Assembly (NCBI GenBank): GCA_008638375.1
Contig: CM018036.1
Coordinates: 2,020,001 to 2,084,000 of the forward strand
DNA: 64,000 bases
Direction of reading: 5' to 3'
DNA from: Nyssa sinensis
Taxonomy: Eukaryota > Streptophyta > Magnoliopsida > Cornales > Nyssaceae
Program-made: the position numbers and the translations under genes
Part shown: positions 25,396-37,695 of the stretch, one piece after another
How positions within the stretch are numbered: the first letter of the stretch is position 1
Layout: each line of letters opens with the position of its first letter
Notes under the pieces: model-generated
The model's database searches: none
Told to the model about the DNA's origin: nothing
Seen by the model: only the letters and a program-made list of their open reading frames with translations

Positions 25396-26702
25396 CATTA
25401 TGTTTCCTGCATATTTATCCTTAAAATTGTGTTACGACCGTGTTAACGTTACTGCTGGTTTGTGTTCTATATTGCAAGTCTGCAACAAACTATTGTCAAA
25501 TAAGGACTTCTACGATACCAAAGTGGATACCAAATTTACAGTTCAAGGTTATTCTCTCTTATTGAAGTTTTGATGCAAAAACTTACTGGAAAAAAAAAAA
25601 AGCTAATAAATCAAAGGGCGAACAGCTAGTGCACAGGATGCATAAGCATTAAAGAAAAGACTTTTGTAACACAAAACACTTCCAAAGAAGAAGAAATTAT
25701 TTTACGAGCCAGTCACATGGTGTGACGGCCTGTATGATTTCGGTGTATTTTGTGAGATTCACGTGAGATTTCCTGTGAAACTAAAATTGTACAAGCCATC
25801 ACAAGGGTATGACCAGTTAATGGAATAAGGTGCCTCCTTTCAGTACTCAAGCTGCTTTCCCAACTTGAACTGTCAAGGACTATGGTGAATAAAATCACAT
25901 ACTCATTTTATTTATTTAACACATGAAACAAAATGGAGTGACTGAAATGCGACTGCCAGGAAATGGTGGTGTGTTACCTATTGTCACTGGATCTTGCCGC
26001 TGCCGTCCCACCACCTCCTGTATCAAAAACAATGTTTTGTCATTTTGAAACTAACAAGATGCAAGGTGTAATAAAAGCAATGAGCTTTAACCAAAATAGG
26101 GATTTTGGTTTTGATTCCTTTATTTTTTTAAAAAAATAACTAGTTGGCCCTAAGAATTTTTATATTTTTTTATAAAAAAAACTCCCTTAAATTCTAAATT
26201 CATATACTAAATCTGCCACTACAGCTGTGGCAGAGTTTGAATATCACCTACAGAATTTCCATATAACCGAATAAATTCACGCAGCGCACGTGTAGCCCAT
26301 TGCTTTTCTAATCCACCAGGAAGGATAGGGACTATATAATTTCATGCATTGACACATCTAATCTCTCTCATGAAGCCAAATAAAGCAACATTTCCCGAAG
26401 TGCCATTCGAAATGACAAAATTCTTTTTTTCTACATTCGAGACTCAAGTTTGAAGTTTAGCAAATGCGAGCCGCGCACACACCTAGAAATATAGTTCGAG
26501 GCTCCTTTCCTTGTACTAAAAAAAAACACTCATCATTGACCAGGAATAATTCCTTATTTTGCAAAATATAGTTCTATATGATTTTTTTGACAATATATAT
26601 GTACACATTTGGGAATTCCCTAGAAAACTATTAAAACTGTACGACATGATTTGAGATGAGTTGAAAACCCCAACTTAATTATAAACGGACAAAATTCTGA
26701 AG
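25396..26702. other. Convergent intergenic region
   Basis: This separates the 3' ends of the GDSL gene (+) and the CHUP1-like gene (-), so it should hold both 3' untranslated regions and terminators. Short A runs and T runs occur (for example 25590-25600 and 26110-26180). No coding exon is convincing; the only longer frame (25713-25898, minus) lacks family similarity. Confidence 0.5.
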
Positions 26703-29700
26703 CTAACTATATGATGTTGATCTCCTGCGAAACTTTGAAGTTGTACCACGGGAGCCCTTCAAAACTTCTGCATATTTCAACAATTCAGATCGCTGTATAG
26801 TTTCTGAAACTTGATTTAGTTGATTTTCTTGGGGTGAATCAGTAACACCTTCCCTTCCCGAAACAATTCTTTTATAAGCAAATGAAGATCTTCCATCACT
26901 TTTTCTCTGAATGCCATCCAAAGACTTGGTATCTTCAAATTTTACACTCAATCTTTGGAAATCCGAAGAAGATCTAGTTGAACCCAAAGATGAAGTCCTC
27001 AATCTATTACCTTGCCCATCTGTTGCAGCATCAATCCCCCTTGAAATACTGGATTTGCCCTGATGGAAAATCACCAGAATACGTTCCCACCGTATCTCCT
27101 ACATGTCCTACATGTTCAGTCCATTTCCAGTGACGAACCCTGAGTATGATGATCACTGTCTTCTCCTCGTAATAGTCTCCCAAGCTTGCTGAAAAGTTTT
27201 GTTTTGCTTGAACTGTTCGTTTTGTTAGCAGATGAATTATCAACAGAGGAATCATCAATCTCACCAGGAGTCACTAAGACAGGAAACTTGGGAAGATGAC
27301 CACTGGTCGAAATCAAAATCCATAAAATTTATCCTGTTTTCCCCCATACCTTCTCTATTTGCATATTCAAGTATTAGCTGCTTGGCTTTCTCCTCTGACT
27401 TGGGATTTAAGGTTTTGCTAAGGTCCCTAGCAATTGTTTTACCAGGTTCAGGTTGATAATTCCTCAGCTCGTAACGTAAGCAAGCATTTATCCATCGGAG
27501 ATAGACTAGTTCTTCAACATCAATACACCGATCTGCTTGGAGCCGTTCAATTTCCTTTGCTAAATCTTCATTTTCTTGTATTAAACGGCGGCTTTCTTCC
27601 TTTAGTACTTCTGCCTACAATGGATATACCCAGAATGAAAACTGAATCTGTTAGGAATAAAGGAAACAAGGAAGAAAATAGACTAGGAATGAACTGCCTA
27701 CCTCTTGATCTTCCAAAACAGAATTTGCAAGGATTTGAGCAGGATTCCAACCTCTGAGCCAAACCAGAATTTTCTAGCTGCAAACTATAGTTAGATTTTC
27801 TCAATTCCTCTACTTCCTCCTCCAAATGCTTTAGTCTTTGCAAATTCAATTGAATATCCAGATCACTTGCAACGGCCTCGTATTCCTGGTCCTGTAACTT
27901 TGTGACTCTTTGTTGAAGGGTCAAGAACTGTCCCTTCTTCTTTTCAGCTTCAGACCTAAGGGTTTTCTCAAGCATCTTTATTTTTGCTCTTGCTGCTTCG
28001 AGCTCTGCCACGACTTTTGCATAATCAGCCACTTGTGCCACTAATCTTCTGTTATTTGCCTGCAAGGACTCAATCTTGAGAGTGAAAAGTTTAGCCTCCA
28101 TATTGTTTATCTTCAATCGGTTTTGGAGCTCCCTGACAGGAAGTTTCTTGCTCTTTAAGGCCATAAAACTCGAGCAATTGAATCTCAAGAGTCCTCTCCC
28201 TCTCTCTAAGAATACTGACCATGTTCCTCAGATTCATGATCTCTTGTTCATAGTCATCACTTTCGACACAGTATAAAAGCTCTAGGCATTTCTACATCTG
28301 GCTCGGTTGTTTCTATATCTTTCCCGGGAGTAAAACCATCCTTGGCAGTAGCCAAATCAAATTCCTCAACAAGCTCGTTAAACTCTGGAAATAGACACCC
28401 ATCTTTATCTTCATTACATCTACTTCTTGGAGAAAGAGCAGAAATGGTATTCTCAATAGCAACCTTTGGGAGACATGACTCTTCCTGCAGGAAAGAAGCC
28501 AAGGTATGTTCAGCTGCACAGAAATAAACCATAATATACTCATTTGGCTGGTTTGTGGAAAAATGGTATCATTAGGTCCTCATTCACCTTATACCCTGTC
28601 GTTTTGGTTCCCATAATTCACACAATTTTCTCACCAAATTTTAATATATGTTATCATTTATATCTTAAGCAAAGGATATTTTCTCGAACATGGTGTCATA
28701 AAAAAAATAGAAAAAAAAATAAAGAAACATAGAAAATTCATTACAGGCACTGTTGAAATGTATAAACAGTTTCATTTTCAATTAGCCGTAATCAACATTT
28801 AAACTTCTATTTCCTTATCCTAAGAATTTGAGGTAACAGCATATTGATTCAAGTGCCACACTTTTTTAGGAAAAGTTTATTTTGTTATAAATTTAGTTAG
28901 GAAAGTCACTCGAATGTCGTCATTTCTACTTAGTTTTAAGACTTTCTATTAATCATTTTTGAGTTATACTCGAATTAGCTAATTCTTTGGTAATTTTCAT
29001 GTTTGATTATAAATAAGGTTGTAAGCCTGTAAAGCAACAGCAGAGACTTTGAGAATTAGTTCTCTTGTTGGTAGACTCCATTCCTCATAGCTTCATTAAG
29101 GTTGGAGCCTGGAGGGACTGCAGTAAGCCTCAAATTTTCTTTCTATTTTTTCTCACTCCAATTTGTTGGAAATCAAATAAAGCATAATAGGAGTCCCTCA
29201 AGTATTTTAACAAACATAACGCGCTCATGAATGAGATCGCACAATTCCTCATAATATTTTCATTCGATAATATTCATGATCAAGTCCTTATCACTGCTAA
29301 CTAAAGCAACTCAAAGCAAAATTTCCTTGAATCTACCCATAACCTAGTACACACACACATATATATGTATCAATCAATAATTGAAAAAAAAAATCGTAAA
29401 ATTAAATTTGAATGTGTAGTATCATCTTACATGTTTCTCTGGTACAATCTCAACAGTATTGCAAGAACTGGATGTCGTCTGCAACGAGTGATAATCATTT
29501 TTTACCCCTGCTTTTCCGCCTCCTGTATCCATTTTTTCTGAATCAACTTGATTGCTACAATCTAAGTACAGATTCACAAAATCTACTATTAGAACAGGAG
29601 TAAAACTGTAAACCCAGATAAAGATTGATATAAATAAGATGCATAAAAGGCGAAAGAGTAAACCTGAAGGAGGCTGTGAGGGTGGAGATGGAGATGGACC

Positions 29701-29820
29701 AGATGGTTTAATCCGTCTGGTACTGAGAACAGAGTAGAGAATCCCACCTAGAGTCAGAGCTAAAGCAACCCCAAATCTTAACAGCACCGGCCTATTGTCT
29801 CTCTTCTCTCTCTCCACCAT
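26703..29820 (-). CDS. CHUP1-like coiled-coil, actin-associated family protein, four exons, six +1 frameshifts
   Basis: The family includes CHUP1, an outer-envelope protein that positions chloroplasts along actin; the role of this shorter relative is less certain. Exons on the minus strand: 29664-29820, 29431-29561, 27702-28484 and 26703-27614. The N-terminus has one membrane segment (VLLRFGVALALTLGGIL) and a Pro/Ser-rich stretch. Exon 3 encodes LRNMVSILRERERTLEIQLL, then a long coiled coil including ELQNRLKINNMEAKLF. Exon 4 carries the family signature VEELVYLRWINACLRYELRN and the conserved end LLKYAEVLKGSRGTTSKFRR. Frame breaks lie near 28270, 28138, 27741, 27266, 27118 and 27061. Without these single bases the exons total 1977 bases, 658 residues. 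The insertions are concentrated here; whether this is error or true decay is open, but splice sites and codons are otherwise clean. Confidence 0.85.
28850..29110 (+). repeat. Possible solo LTR-like segment in CHUP1-like intron 2
   Basis: The stretch has a TATA-like TATAAATAAGG (about 29010) and an LTR-like pattern: AT-rich promoter, then GTAAAGCAACAGCAGAGAC, then TTAGTTCTCTTG. It lies in the intron between exons 2 and 3, antisense to the gene. No TG...CA borders with a target duplication were confirmed, so this is weak. Confidence 0.2.
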
Positions 29821-31829
29821 AATCAAAATCCTCTTTCGTAGTTGTAATCATGAACCCAAATATATATACATGCATAAAGATATATACATATAAAGAGTAA
29901 AAAGGGAGGGAGGCAGATCATAGGTCGTCCTCTTCATCCTCCGCCATCTATATGCTCAAAAACAGAAGAAATCAAATGATCTGAGTAGCAATCAATTAGA
30001 AGAAAAAAAAACCCTTTGTTCAGTTTTCGATGATTCCAACGAGTGACAGAAAAGTTGTGAGAGAGAGAGAGAGAGGAGAGAGGAATTACACAGCTGGAGT
30101 GAGCGTTCTTATTTCCATTGAATTTGATGGGGATGAAAGACTGTAACCATGAAACAAACCAGACAGAGAAGAAGAGAGAGAATCAATCAATGGAGAAACG
30201 TTTTGATATTGGTCTTCGCATTTGCGAAATTGAAATAATGTGCTTACTTTTGTGATGAGCTGACGAAACAGTTGCGTGTGATTATGAGCAAAGTTACAGT
30301 GATATTCCATTATGTTTCTACAATTATAAAATGTACCCTTCTAATTTATGAAATTATATCATACTCCCCGTTAAACATGTTAATCTTCCTCCAATTGATT
30401 TAATCATGTGCAATATCTTTATCTAATTGACTAATCTTTTAAGGTCGAGAAATAGGACTCGGGACGTGTTGGTATTAGAGTGTGGTTGTCTTTGTTGTTG
30501 TAGTAATACGTTGATGCTTATAAACTGAATCTGACATACTATTTAATAAATTATTTTTTTAAGTTCAAAAATTGATTTGTGACAATATGTCAATAACTAT
30601 CATCAAAATTTTACTTAATTTTATTATTTGTTATGCAAAAGTAACTAAATCAAACAATAAATTGATCTTAAATAAAAAAGATAACAAAAACACACAATAT
30701 ACGTAATTTAAAAAGATGTATATATACACAAATAATGATAATTAATTTATCATGTATCAAAAAAATTACAATAATAAAATACTTGCAAATCCAAAATCGG
30801 TTTTTCACCTAATGATGGCTCACAAAATGGCTCCCTTTAACTATATGCAAGATTAATACTAAAAATTATGCACGTTTATACAAAAATCTATTTTCGTTCA
30901 AACGAAACATAATTCTAACGAAACATTTCCTTTATTTAAATAGAAAGACTACTTAAATTGCACTTGACGACAACAATATCTAAAATAAAACTAGGTCAAA
31001 AAAATAATTATTCATTTTTCAAATCTTCTCGAATCACTAACCGAATTATCAAGAATCTCAATAAATTCGTAAGAACCACCCAAACATCACCCCCATTTTT
31101 TATCAATCTCAAAACTCCAACTATACAATTACCCATATGGTCATCACTTCATGAATCATTGTTCATCACCATGAAATCTCAAACACATATGAACAAGCAC
31201 AATCTCTCTCTTCCTCTAACTAAATCAGCACAAACTCCATTAATGGTCGTGTCAATGGAAGTTGCAGCCATCACCACAAAAGCCTCCACTTTTCCACAAT
31301 ACCATTTTCAGTCAAGCCCCAGCTCCACCATCTTCCTCTGTTCAAGCATTCCCTCTTTCTTTATTGGTATCCTAGCCTAATCCTCTCTATAAAATTCACA
31401 AAACTCAGTAATTAACTAGGATCAGCAACATATGCAATTGATCTTTCAAATTGTACTCTACAATAAACAGAGATTCAATTAGTGTTCAACCATCATCTCC
31501 ACCACCTATATCATAAATAATCATTAAAATTTAAAAATGACGCCAATATAAAATGAGGGTGGAACACGATAAGAAAAATGACCTATTTTCATCACCATTA
31601 CAAACTTATATATAAGGGGTGTCAATTCGTGTTATCGTATGTGTTTCGAATCGTATCAAAACATTCATACATATTCGAAAATATGTGTCAACTCTATATT
31701 CGTGTTAACTAATCGTGTTGAGTTTTAAAATTTAAGCCAACTCATTTATTAAATAAGGTTATATGTGTTGACATTGTTAAGTCGTTTATTTTAATTTGTA
31801 TTTTTTTAAAGAAAAAGGTTATCATGTTT

Positions 31830-31882
<53 letters not shown>

Positions 31883-34176
31883 TTTTGACGTTTGTTAAAC
31901 TTTGATCATGTGACAAATCAAAGTAGAAATCTCTTTTATAAAGTAAAAAAATTTTAAATCTTAATAATTTTTTGATGTAAAACAAATGACTTTAACTCAT
32001 ATTTTTTTTTATAATTACATGTGTTTAGTTATATTAAATAGATTAATATTACTAAAATTTAAATACAACATAAGATTGTGTTATGCGTATTAATATATTT
32101 ATGAACTAAATTCATTTATATTTAACTTAAACTCATCAACATTGTGTCGTATTAAGTTGTGTAGTATCAAAAATTAATACTCTTACATGTATGTATCGAA
32201 GGTTGGAAGGGAAAAGTAGTGGTGTGTCAATAAACTAGGCTACAAGGAGTCTAATATAATTTTAGAAAGTAGAAGGGAATCCTCTACAATTTTCAAAAAC
32301 ATATGGGAGGTTTATATTATAACCAAATCTGGTCATTGATTTTTTTGTCTTATATCACTTTGAAAGCAACACTTAAAAAAAAAAGTTAGGTAGAGAGAGA
32401 GCAGTTGGAAAATTAGGAGAGAGAAAAAGGAGAGAGAATCTCATGCTCGATTCCCAGTTGGCACTTCAAAGATATGGAATAAAGAATTTTCCCTATAATT
32501 TTAGATGCGATTAGTTTAGAAATAAATTAAATGATTGACCCGCCCTATTTACTTTCCCTCCAATTCTTTTGCCCCGACTTGGTTGGATATCAATCAGAAA
32601 TGTTGGGTCAGGGTCAGCCCGATCTAATTAATTTTTAATTTTATAACAACGAAAGTCTCATGGTAGACTTTGTCCTTTTAATTCCTCAATGAATCGATTT
32701 GGAAATAAGGAAGAAGAAGAAGAAAGTGGTGATAAGAAAAAAAGTCCAATAGTATTGTAATACTATGTTATTATTATTATGATGTATAATTTTTATAATT
32801 TTATGTAGGTTCTACTGTGATACTAATATCATAATAGTAATAATATAATATTATCGTATTACTGTATTTTTTTTTTGAGACAATAAAAAACTAATTAATA
32901 TTTGTGTATTTAAAAGAAGTTTTTTTTTCATATTTTTGTATTGATAATTGTATGTACTTACTCTTCATACAATTAACAAAAGTTCGATTCTTATTTTCAC
33001 ATCATTGTATATAAAAAAAAAATTAACAGTTACGCAACGTGAGTTTTTGAATTGGTTAAGAAGATAATAATACACTTGGATCTATGGAAAAGAAATATTG
33101 CTTATAGTAAAAATATATTATCAAACCCTTTTGTATTAATATTTAATAAATTAATAATCTCTAATAATTATTAATTTTTTAAGAAATTAATTTGATTTTA
33201 TAATGAATAATTAATAATTTAAATATTTAATACAAATATTTTAAATTTTTTATAATATTAATTATTAAAAAGAGAAAATAATTATATATATGTATAGAAT
33301 AATTATAGATAAGAAGGGATTATTAAGAAACATGTAAAATATTTATGTATACACACATTTATATATATATAAGATAGTAGACCGGTTGAATATAAAAATA
33401 GATAAAGAAATGAATCAAAATCATTATTTTCCTTTAAGTTTAAAAAAAAATTATAAGCTAACTTAATCTCATTACTTTTATTATATTTTAAATTTACTTT
33501 AACATGTCACTAAATTCCCATATCTCTTTTATTTGTTTCTATTTTATTATTTTTCTAATTCAAAATGATAAGAAAACTTTATTTAATTTTTCTTTTATTT
33601 TCATGCTCATTTTTCAAATTACTTCAATTTAATTTCTCTCACTTTTTTAATTTGTATTATTAATTTTTATAAATTCTACAACACTTAGATTCACATAAAA
33701 TATACCTTAATAATTTGATATTCTAATCACATGCAACACACATATTAATAAACAAGTTATTTCAAATGGTAATATAAAATTTTAAAAAAGAATAATTGCA
33801 CTAACTTCTTATTTGATATTTAACAATTATATGAATATCTTTTTTAATTTTTTATATTACATTAACTTTTTTTATAAAATTTTCAGAGAAAAATCGTTAA
33901 CAAAAAGTATGAATTTCATCATTAGTAATGAAATTTACACGATTCAAATATTTGAATTTTGCTTGATATAAAGAGAGGATTTGTAATTGTTGAATAACTC
34001 AAAATATTAATGTAGTTATCTCTTATAAACTAAATTCAAATAAAAGATATTATATTTTCATTCTTCAGTTGATTGAATAATTAATCGGTGGTGTCTTAGG
34101 ATTTGATTTTTAAAATCAAATTAAGATCACATTTGTAATAATGCAATGTGTGTGTGTGTGTATATATATATATATA
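29821..34176. other. Intergenic region between the CHUP1-like and NBS-LRR genes
   Basis: Bases 29821-30100 are the likely leader and promoter of the CHUP1-like gene, with a GA-rich run near 30059-30085. Near 31616 a GGGGTGTCAATTCGTGTTAT string begins a stretch (to about 32190) resembling a widespread plant DNA-transposon-like repeat, heavily decayed. The rest is AT-rich. No gene is seen; a 140-residue frame (30958-31380) has no recognisable family features. Confidence 0.4.
31831..31879. repeat. Compound (TA)n(GA)n microsatellite
   Basis: About nine TA units pass directly into about fifteen GA units. A simple-sequence tract of this length is likely to vary in copy number between individuals. 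Confidence 0.9.
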
Positions 34177-34510
34177 CATGCTTTATCTTTTAAATATGAA
34201 GTTAGATTTAAATTAACTGCATTTAGTATAAGTTCAAGACAAAAAAGTTGATAAAATATATAAAATGAATATATATGTATACACATGGTTTATCTTTTAA
34301 ATATCAAGGTAGATTTAGATTAACCGCACTTAAGTATAAGTTCAAGATAAAAATGTCGATAAAATATATAAAATGAATAGAGATATATATATATATATAT
34401 ATGTATGTATACACATGGTTTATCTTTTAAATATCAAGTTAGATTTAGATTAACCATATTGAGTATAAGTTCAAGACAAAAAAGTCGATAAAATATATCA
34501 AATGAATAGA
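34177..34510. repeat. Three tandem copies of a roughly 95-base unit upstream of the NBS-LRR gene
   Basis: Copies start at 34177, 34284 and 34414. Each runs from CATG(C/G)(T/G)TTATCTTTTAA through a TTAGATT(T)A-type middle and TATAAGTTCAAGA to TAAAATATA(T)AAAATGAATA. Variable (TA)n spacers separate them, giving steps of 107 and 130 bases. The array ends about 200 bases before the NBS-LRR ATG, so it lies in or near its promoter. It is not seen ahead of the pseudogene copy at 60602. Confidence 0.8.
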
Positions 34511-34707
34511 AACTCAAAACAAGTACATGCTCGAGCATCATTCACCACAACAACTAATAGGGGATTATTGGTTATGCTGTGCCGTGTTGTGTTTTTGCTT
34601 TGTTAAAGCTTGGCTCTTGGGTTTGCGCTTGTTCGGAGACATTTGAATCATAGAAGCATTTCAATTCTTCATTTTGATCATCGAGCCCATCTGCTGCTCC
34701 TCCTGTT

Positions 34708-37695
34708 ATGGCCGATTCACTTGTTTCAATTGTCTTGCGTCAACTAGTTTCCCTCATTCAGGCTGAGGTTCAGCAAGAGGTCAGACTAGTTGCAGGCGCC
34801 AGGAAGGAGGTTGAGAAACTCAGGGCTACTCTTACCGGCATCCGAGCCGCACTCAACGATGCAGAGAGAAAGCAAGTGAAGGAGAAATCTGTAAGGGTTT
34901 GGTTAGAAGAAGTGAAAGACATAACCTACGAATTGGACGATGTATTGGATGAATGGAACACCAGAATTCTTGGATCCAAAATTGAGGGGATTCAGAAATG
35001 GAAGGTACGCCCCTATTTTCTCTCTCCTTTGACTTGTTTTAATCAAACTGTTGTGTCTCATGATATTGGGATGAAATTGAAGAATGTAAAGGAGAGACTA
35101 GATTTGGTTGCAAGTGAGAAAGACAAGTATAATTTTAATCTGGTTGCGAATGCTGAGGAGCCAGAGCGACGAGAAACTACCTCTTTAATTGATTCATCAC
35201 AGATATGTGGACGAGATTTGGATAAAGGAAATGTTATAAACAAGTTATTGTGTGAGAGTAGTGCAGAAGCAGGGGGCGCCATGGTCATCTCCATAGTTGG
35301 GATGGGAGGAATTGGGAAGACAACTCTTTCTCAACTCGTGTATAATGATAATAATGTGAAGGCTAGTTTTGAGAAAAGAATTTGGGTCTATGTTTCTGAG
35401 CCTTTTGATGAAATTCGGATTGCGAAAACAATCCTTGAGGCTGTTGGTGTTGATGCCCTTGAGTTTTTCAGATGGCCAAATTTGCAAGAACTTTTATGCA
35501 ATTCTGTTGAGGGAAAGAAGTTACTTATTGTGCTGGATGATGTATGGACTGATGACTATAAAAAATGGGAACCATTGAAAATCCCTCTCATATCAAGTGC
35601 ACCGGGAAGCAGGATTTTGGTGACTACACGAAATGAGAGAGTTCCAAAGATGATGGAAGCCACTTATACACTCCCTTTAGGAAAGTTATCTGTTGAGGAC
35701 TCTTGGTCATTGTTCAGCAAACTTGCATTCTTCGGAAGGAGCATAGAGGAATCTGACAAGTTGGAAGAAATCGGTAGAAAAATTGCAGGCAAGTGCAAAG
35801 GTCTGCCTCTTGCAGTGAAGACGTTAGGGAGTTTAATGCGTTTCAAGGAAACAAAACAAGATTGGCAGAATGTCTTAGATAGCGAAACATGGGCATTGGA
35901 AGAGGTTCAAAGTGGTATTTTTCCTCCCTTATTGTTGAGTTACTACGACTTGTCATCCCCAATGAAGAGTTGCTTTTCATACTGTGCCATCTTTCCAAAA
36001 GATTACGATATTGATAGAGAGAGGCTAATAAAGCTATGGATGGCACTAGGTTTTCTTGGCTCAGTGGGAAGCACAGAGATGGAACTAAAAGGTGCGGAGT
36101 ACTTTGACAACTTGGCTATGCGTTCTTTCTTTCAAGATTTAAAAAGAGACCGGGATGACGGAAGCATAATTAGTTGTAAGATGCATGATATTGTGCATGA
36201 CTTTGCCCAATTTCTCACAATGAGCGAATGTTTCATTTTGGAAGTTGATAGCAATAAGGAGTTGAGGATGGACTCCTTTTCTTCGAAAGCCCGGCATGTA
36301 ACATTAGTGGGTGTGAGGGAAGACCAATTTCACCCCTCCATTTACAATGCAACAAATCTACGCACTCTCCAGGTCCTGCAGTTTAAAATCAGATCAGTTC
36401 CTCGTGCTTTATTTCACCACTTGACATCTATTAGGGCATTGGATTTAAGTCAAACAGTCATTGAAGAACTCCCAAGTGAGATAGGTAAACTTCTTCATCT
36501 AAGATACCTTGATTTATCTTCCTTGGACTTGGGGGAATTGCCTGATGCTGTGAGTAATTTATACAATTTGCAAACGTTGAACCTAAATTGGTGTCAACTT
36601 CTTCATAAACTTCCCAAGGGGGTGGGAAAACTAACCAACCTGAGACACCTTAATATGGAATGTACTGATTGGCTAAGCATCTTTCCGCGGGGAATTGGAA
36701 GATTAAGCTCCCTCCGGACACTAAGCAAGTTTGTGGTAAGCTGCAATAGAGAAGGATGCAGGATTGAAGAATTGAACAAGCTCAACCATCTAAGGGGCCA
36801 TCTTGAAATAAGTGGGTTGGAGAATGTTACTGATGCAGATGAAGCAAGGAAGGCAGACTTGATGAACAAGAATCATCTTCGGAGTTTGGATCTTGTATTT
36901 TCATTTGGGGAAAGAAAGGCAATGGAGGGCGTAATCGAAGCCTTAGAACCTCATCCTAACTTAGAAGGTTTGCAGGTTTATGACTATGGAGGATCCATTT
37001 TCCCTACTTGGATAATGATGTTAACCAATCTGAAGGATTTGAGACTCCTTAAATGTGAAAGTTGTGACCTTCTACCTCCTTTAGGGAAACTACCATCCCT
37101 TGAAAAGCTCTTAATAGGCCACATGAATAGTGTGAAAAACGTTGGCCTTGAGTTTTTAGGAATAGAAGTTGATGGTGACAGTGGCAATGGCAATGGCATG
37201 AGAAATAATGATGGGACTGTATCATTAGCTATCTTTCCAAAATTGAAGGAACTCACTTTTCGCTTTATGGTGAAATGGGAAGGGTGGGATGCTACAATCG
37301 CCACTACCACTACCATTGCTGGTACTAGTGCTAGTAGTGACATTGGTGGAACTGACAGTGGTGGTGATGGTGATGGTGATGCAAGTGCTAGAAATGGTAC
37401 TGGTAATGAGGCTAGTAGTGGTACTGGTAATGATGGTGATACATGTGTTAGTAGTGGCATTGTTAGTGGTGCTGATGGACATACTAGTAATACTACAAGA
37501 ATAATGATGATGCCATCTCTCCATTCTTTATCATTTTATGATTGCCCCAATCTAGAGGCACTACCCCAATGCCTCGTGATGATTCCGCTGAAGAAATTAA
37601 TAATCAGAAGGTGTCCTGTCCTGGAACAGCGTTGCCAGATACGTACAGGACAGGACTGGAGCAAGATATCCCACATACCAGACATCCAAATTTGA
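34708..37695 (+). CDS. CC-NBS-LRR (CNL) disease-resistance-type protein, intact single exon
   Basis: A 995-residue intracellular immune receptor of the RGA/CNL type, expected to act as a nucleotide-dependent switch. The Rx-type coiled-coil domain is at residues 1-150 (YELDDVLDEW). NB-ARC motifs follow: P-loop GMGGIGKTT (about 198-206), kinase-2 LLIVLDDVW (272-280), GSRILVTTR (300-308), CKGLPLAVKTLG (about 363), CFSYCAIFPKDYDI (421-434) and MHD within KMHDIVHDF (about 491). LRRs run from about 560 to the end. Residues 862-930 are a Gly/Ser/Thr/Asp-rich low-complexity insertion made from repeated GGT, GAT, AGT and ACT codons, an oddity for an LRR. The reading frame is unbroken, and the leader has no upstream ATG. 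A decayed paralogue lies at 60602. The pathogen recognised is unknown. Confidence 0.93.
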   Translation: MADSLVSIVLRQLVSLIQAEVQQEVRLVAGARKEVEKLRATLTGIRAALNDAERKQVKEKSVRVWLEEVKDITYELDDVLDEWNTRILGSKIEGIQKWKVRPYFLSPLTCFNQTVVSHDIGMKLKNVKERLDLVASEKDKYNFNLVANAEEPERRETTSLIDSSQICGRDLDKGNVINKLLCESSAEAGGAMVISIVGMGGIGKTTLSQLVYNDNNVKASFEKRIWVYVSEPFDEIRIAKTILEAVGVDALEFFRWPNLQELLCNSVEGKKLLIVLDDVWTDDYKKWEPLKIPLISSAPGSRILVTTRNERVPKMMEATYTLPLGKLSVEDSWSLFSKLAFFGRSIEESDKLEEIGRKIAGKCKGLPLAVKTLGSLMRFKETKQDWQNVLDSETWALEEVQSGIFPPLLLSYYDLSSPMKSCFSYCAIFPKDYDIDRERLIKLWMALGFLGSVGSTEMELKGAEYFDNLAMRSFFQDLKRDRDDGSIISCKMHDIVHDFAQFLTMSECFILEVDSNKELRMDSFSSKARHVTLVGVREDQFHPSIYNATNLRTLQVLQFKIRSVPRALFHHLTSIRALDLSQTVIEELPSEIGKLLHLRYLDLSSLDLGELPDAVSNLYNLQTLNLNWCQLLHKLPKGVGKLTNLRHLNMECTDWLSIFPRGIGRLSSLRTLSKFVVSCNREGCRIEELNKLNHLRGHLEISGLENVTDADEARKADLMNKNHLRSLDLVFSFGERKAMEGVIEALEPHPNLEGLQVYDYGGSIFPTWIMMLTNLKDLRLLKCESCDLLPPLGKLPSLEKLLIGHMNSVKNVGLEFLGIEVDGDSGNGNGMRNNDGTVSLAIFPKLKELTFRFMVKWEGWDATIATTTTIAGTSASSDIGGTDSGGDGDGDASARNGTGNEASSGTGNDGDTCVSSGIVSGADGHTSNTTRIMMMPSLHSLSFYDCPNLEALPQCLVMIPLKKLIIRRCPVLEQRCQIRTGQDWSKISHIPDIQI
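37297..37500 (+). repeat. Trinucleotide-rich coding tract in the LRR region
   Basis: About 200 bases built mainly of GGT, GAT, GGA, AGT and ACT triplets encode residues 862-930 of the receptor. The same tract in the paralogue (about 63187-63385) differs in unit number: a block with extra GGA-ACT-GAC-AGT here is missing there. The tract is evidently length-variable while staying in frame. Confidence 0.75.

Noticed and set aside
27434..27757. 107-residue plus-strand frame
   Set aside because: It is the antisense shadow of the CHUP1-like exons and has no family features.
26703..28188. Several separate short minus-strand genes
   Set aside because: The frames join into one CHUP1-like gene when single inserted bases are skipped; the conserved motifs are in the family order.
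30958..31380. 140-residue Ser/Thr/Pro-rich frame
   Set aside because: It lacks a clear start context (no good ATG at its opening) and any family motif; probably chance.
36984..37524. Long minus-strand frames rich in Ser/Thr/Ile opposite the NBS-LRR low-complexity tract
   Set aside because: They arise from the reverse complement of the triplet repeat; a parallel shadow exists opposite the pseudogene.
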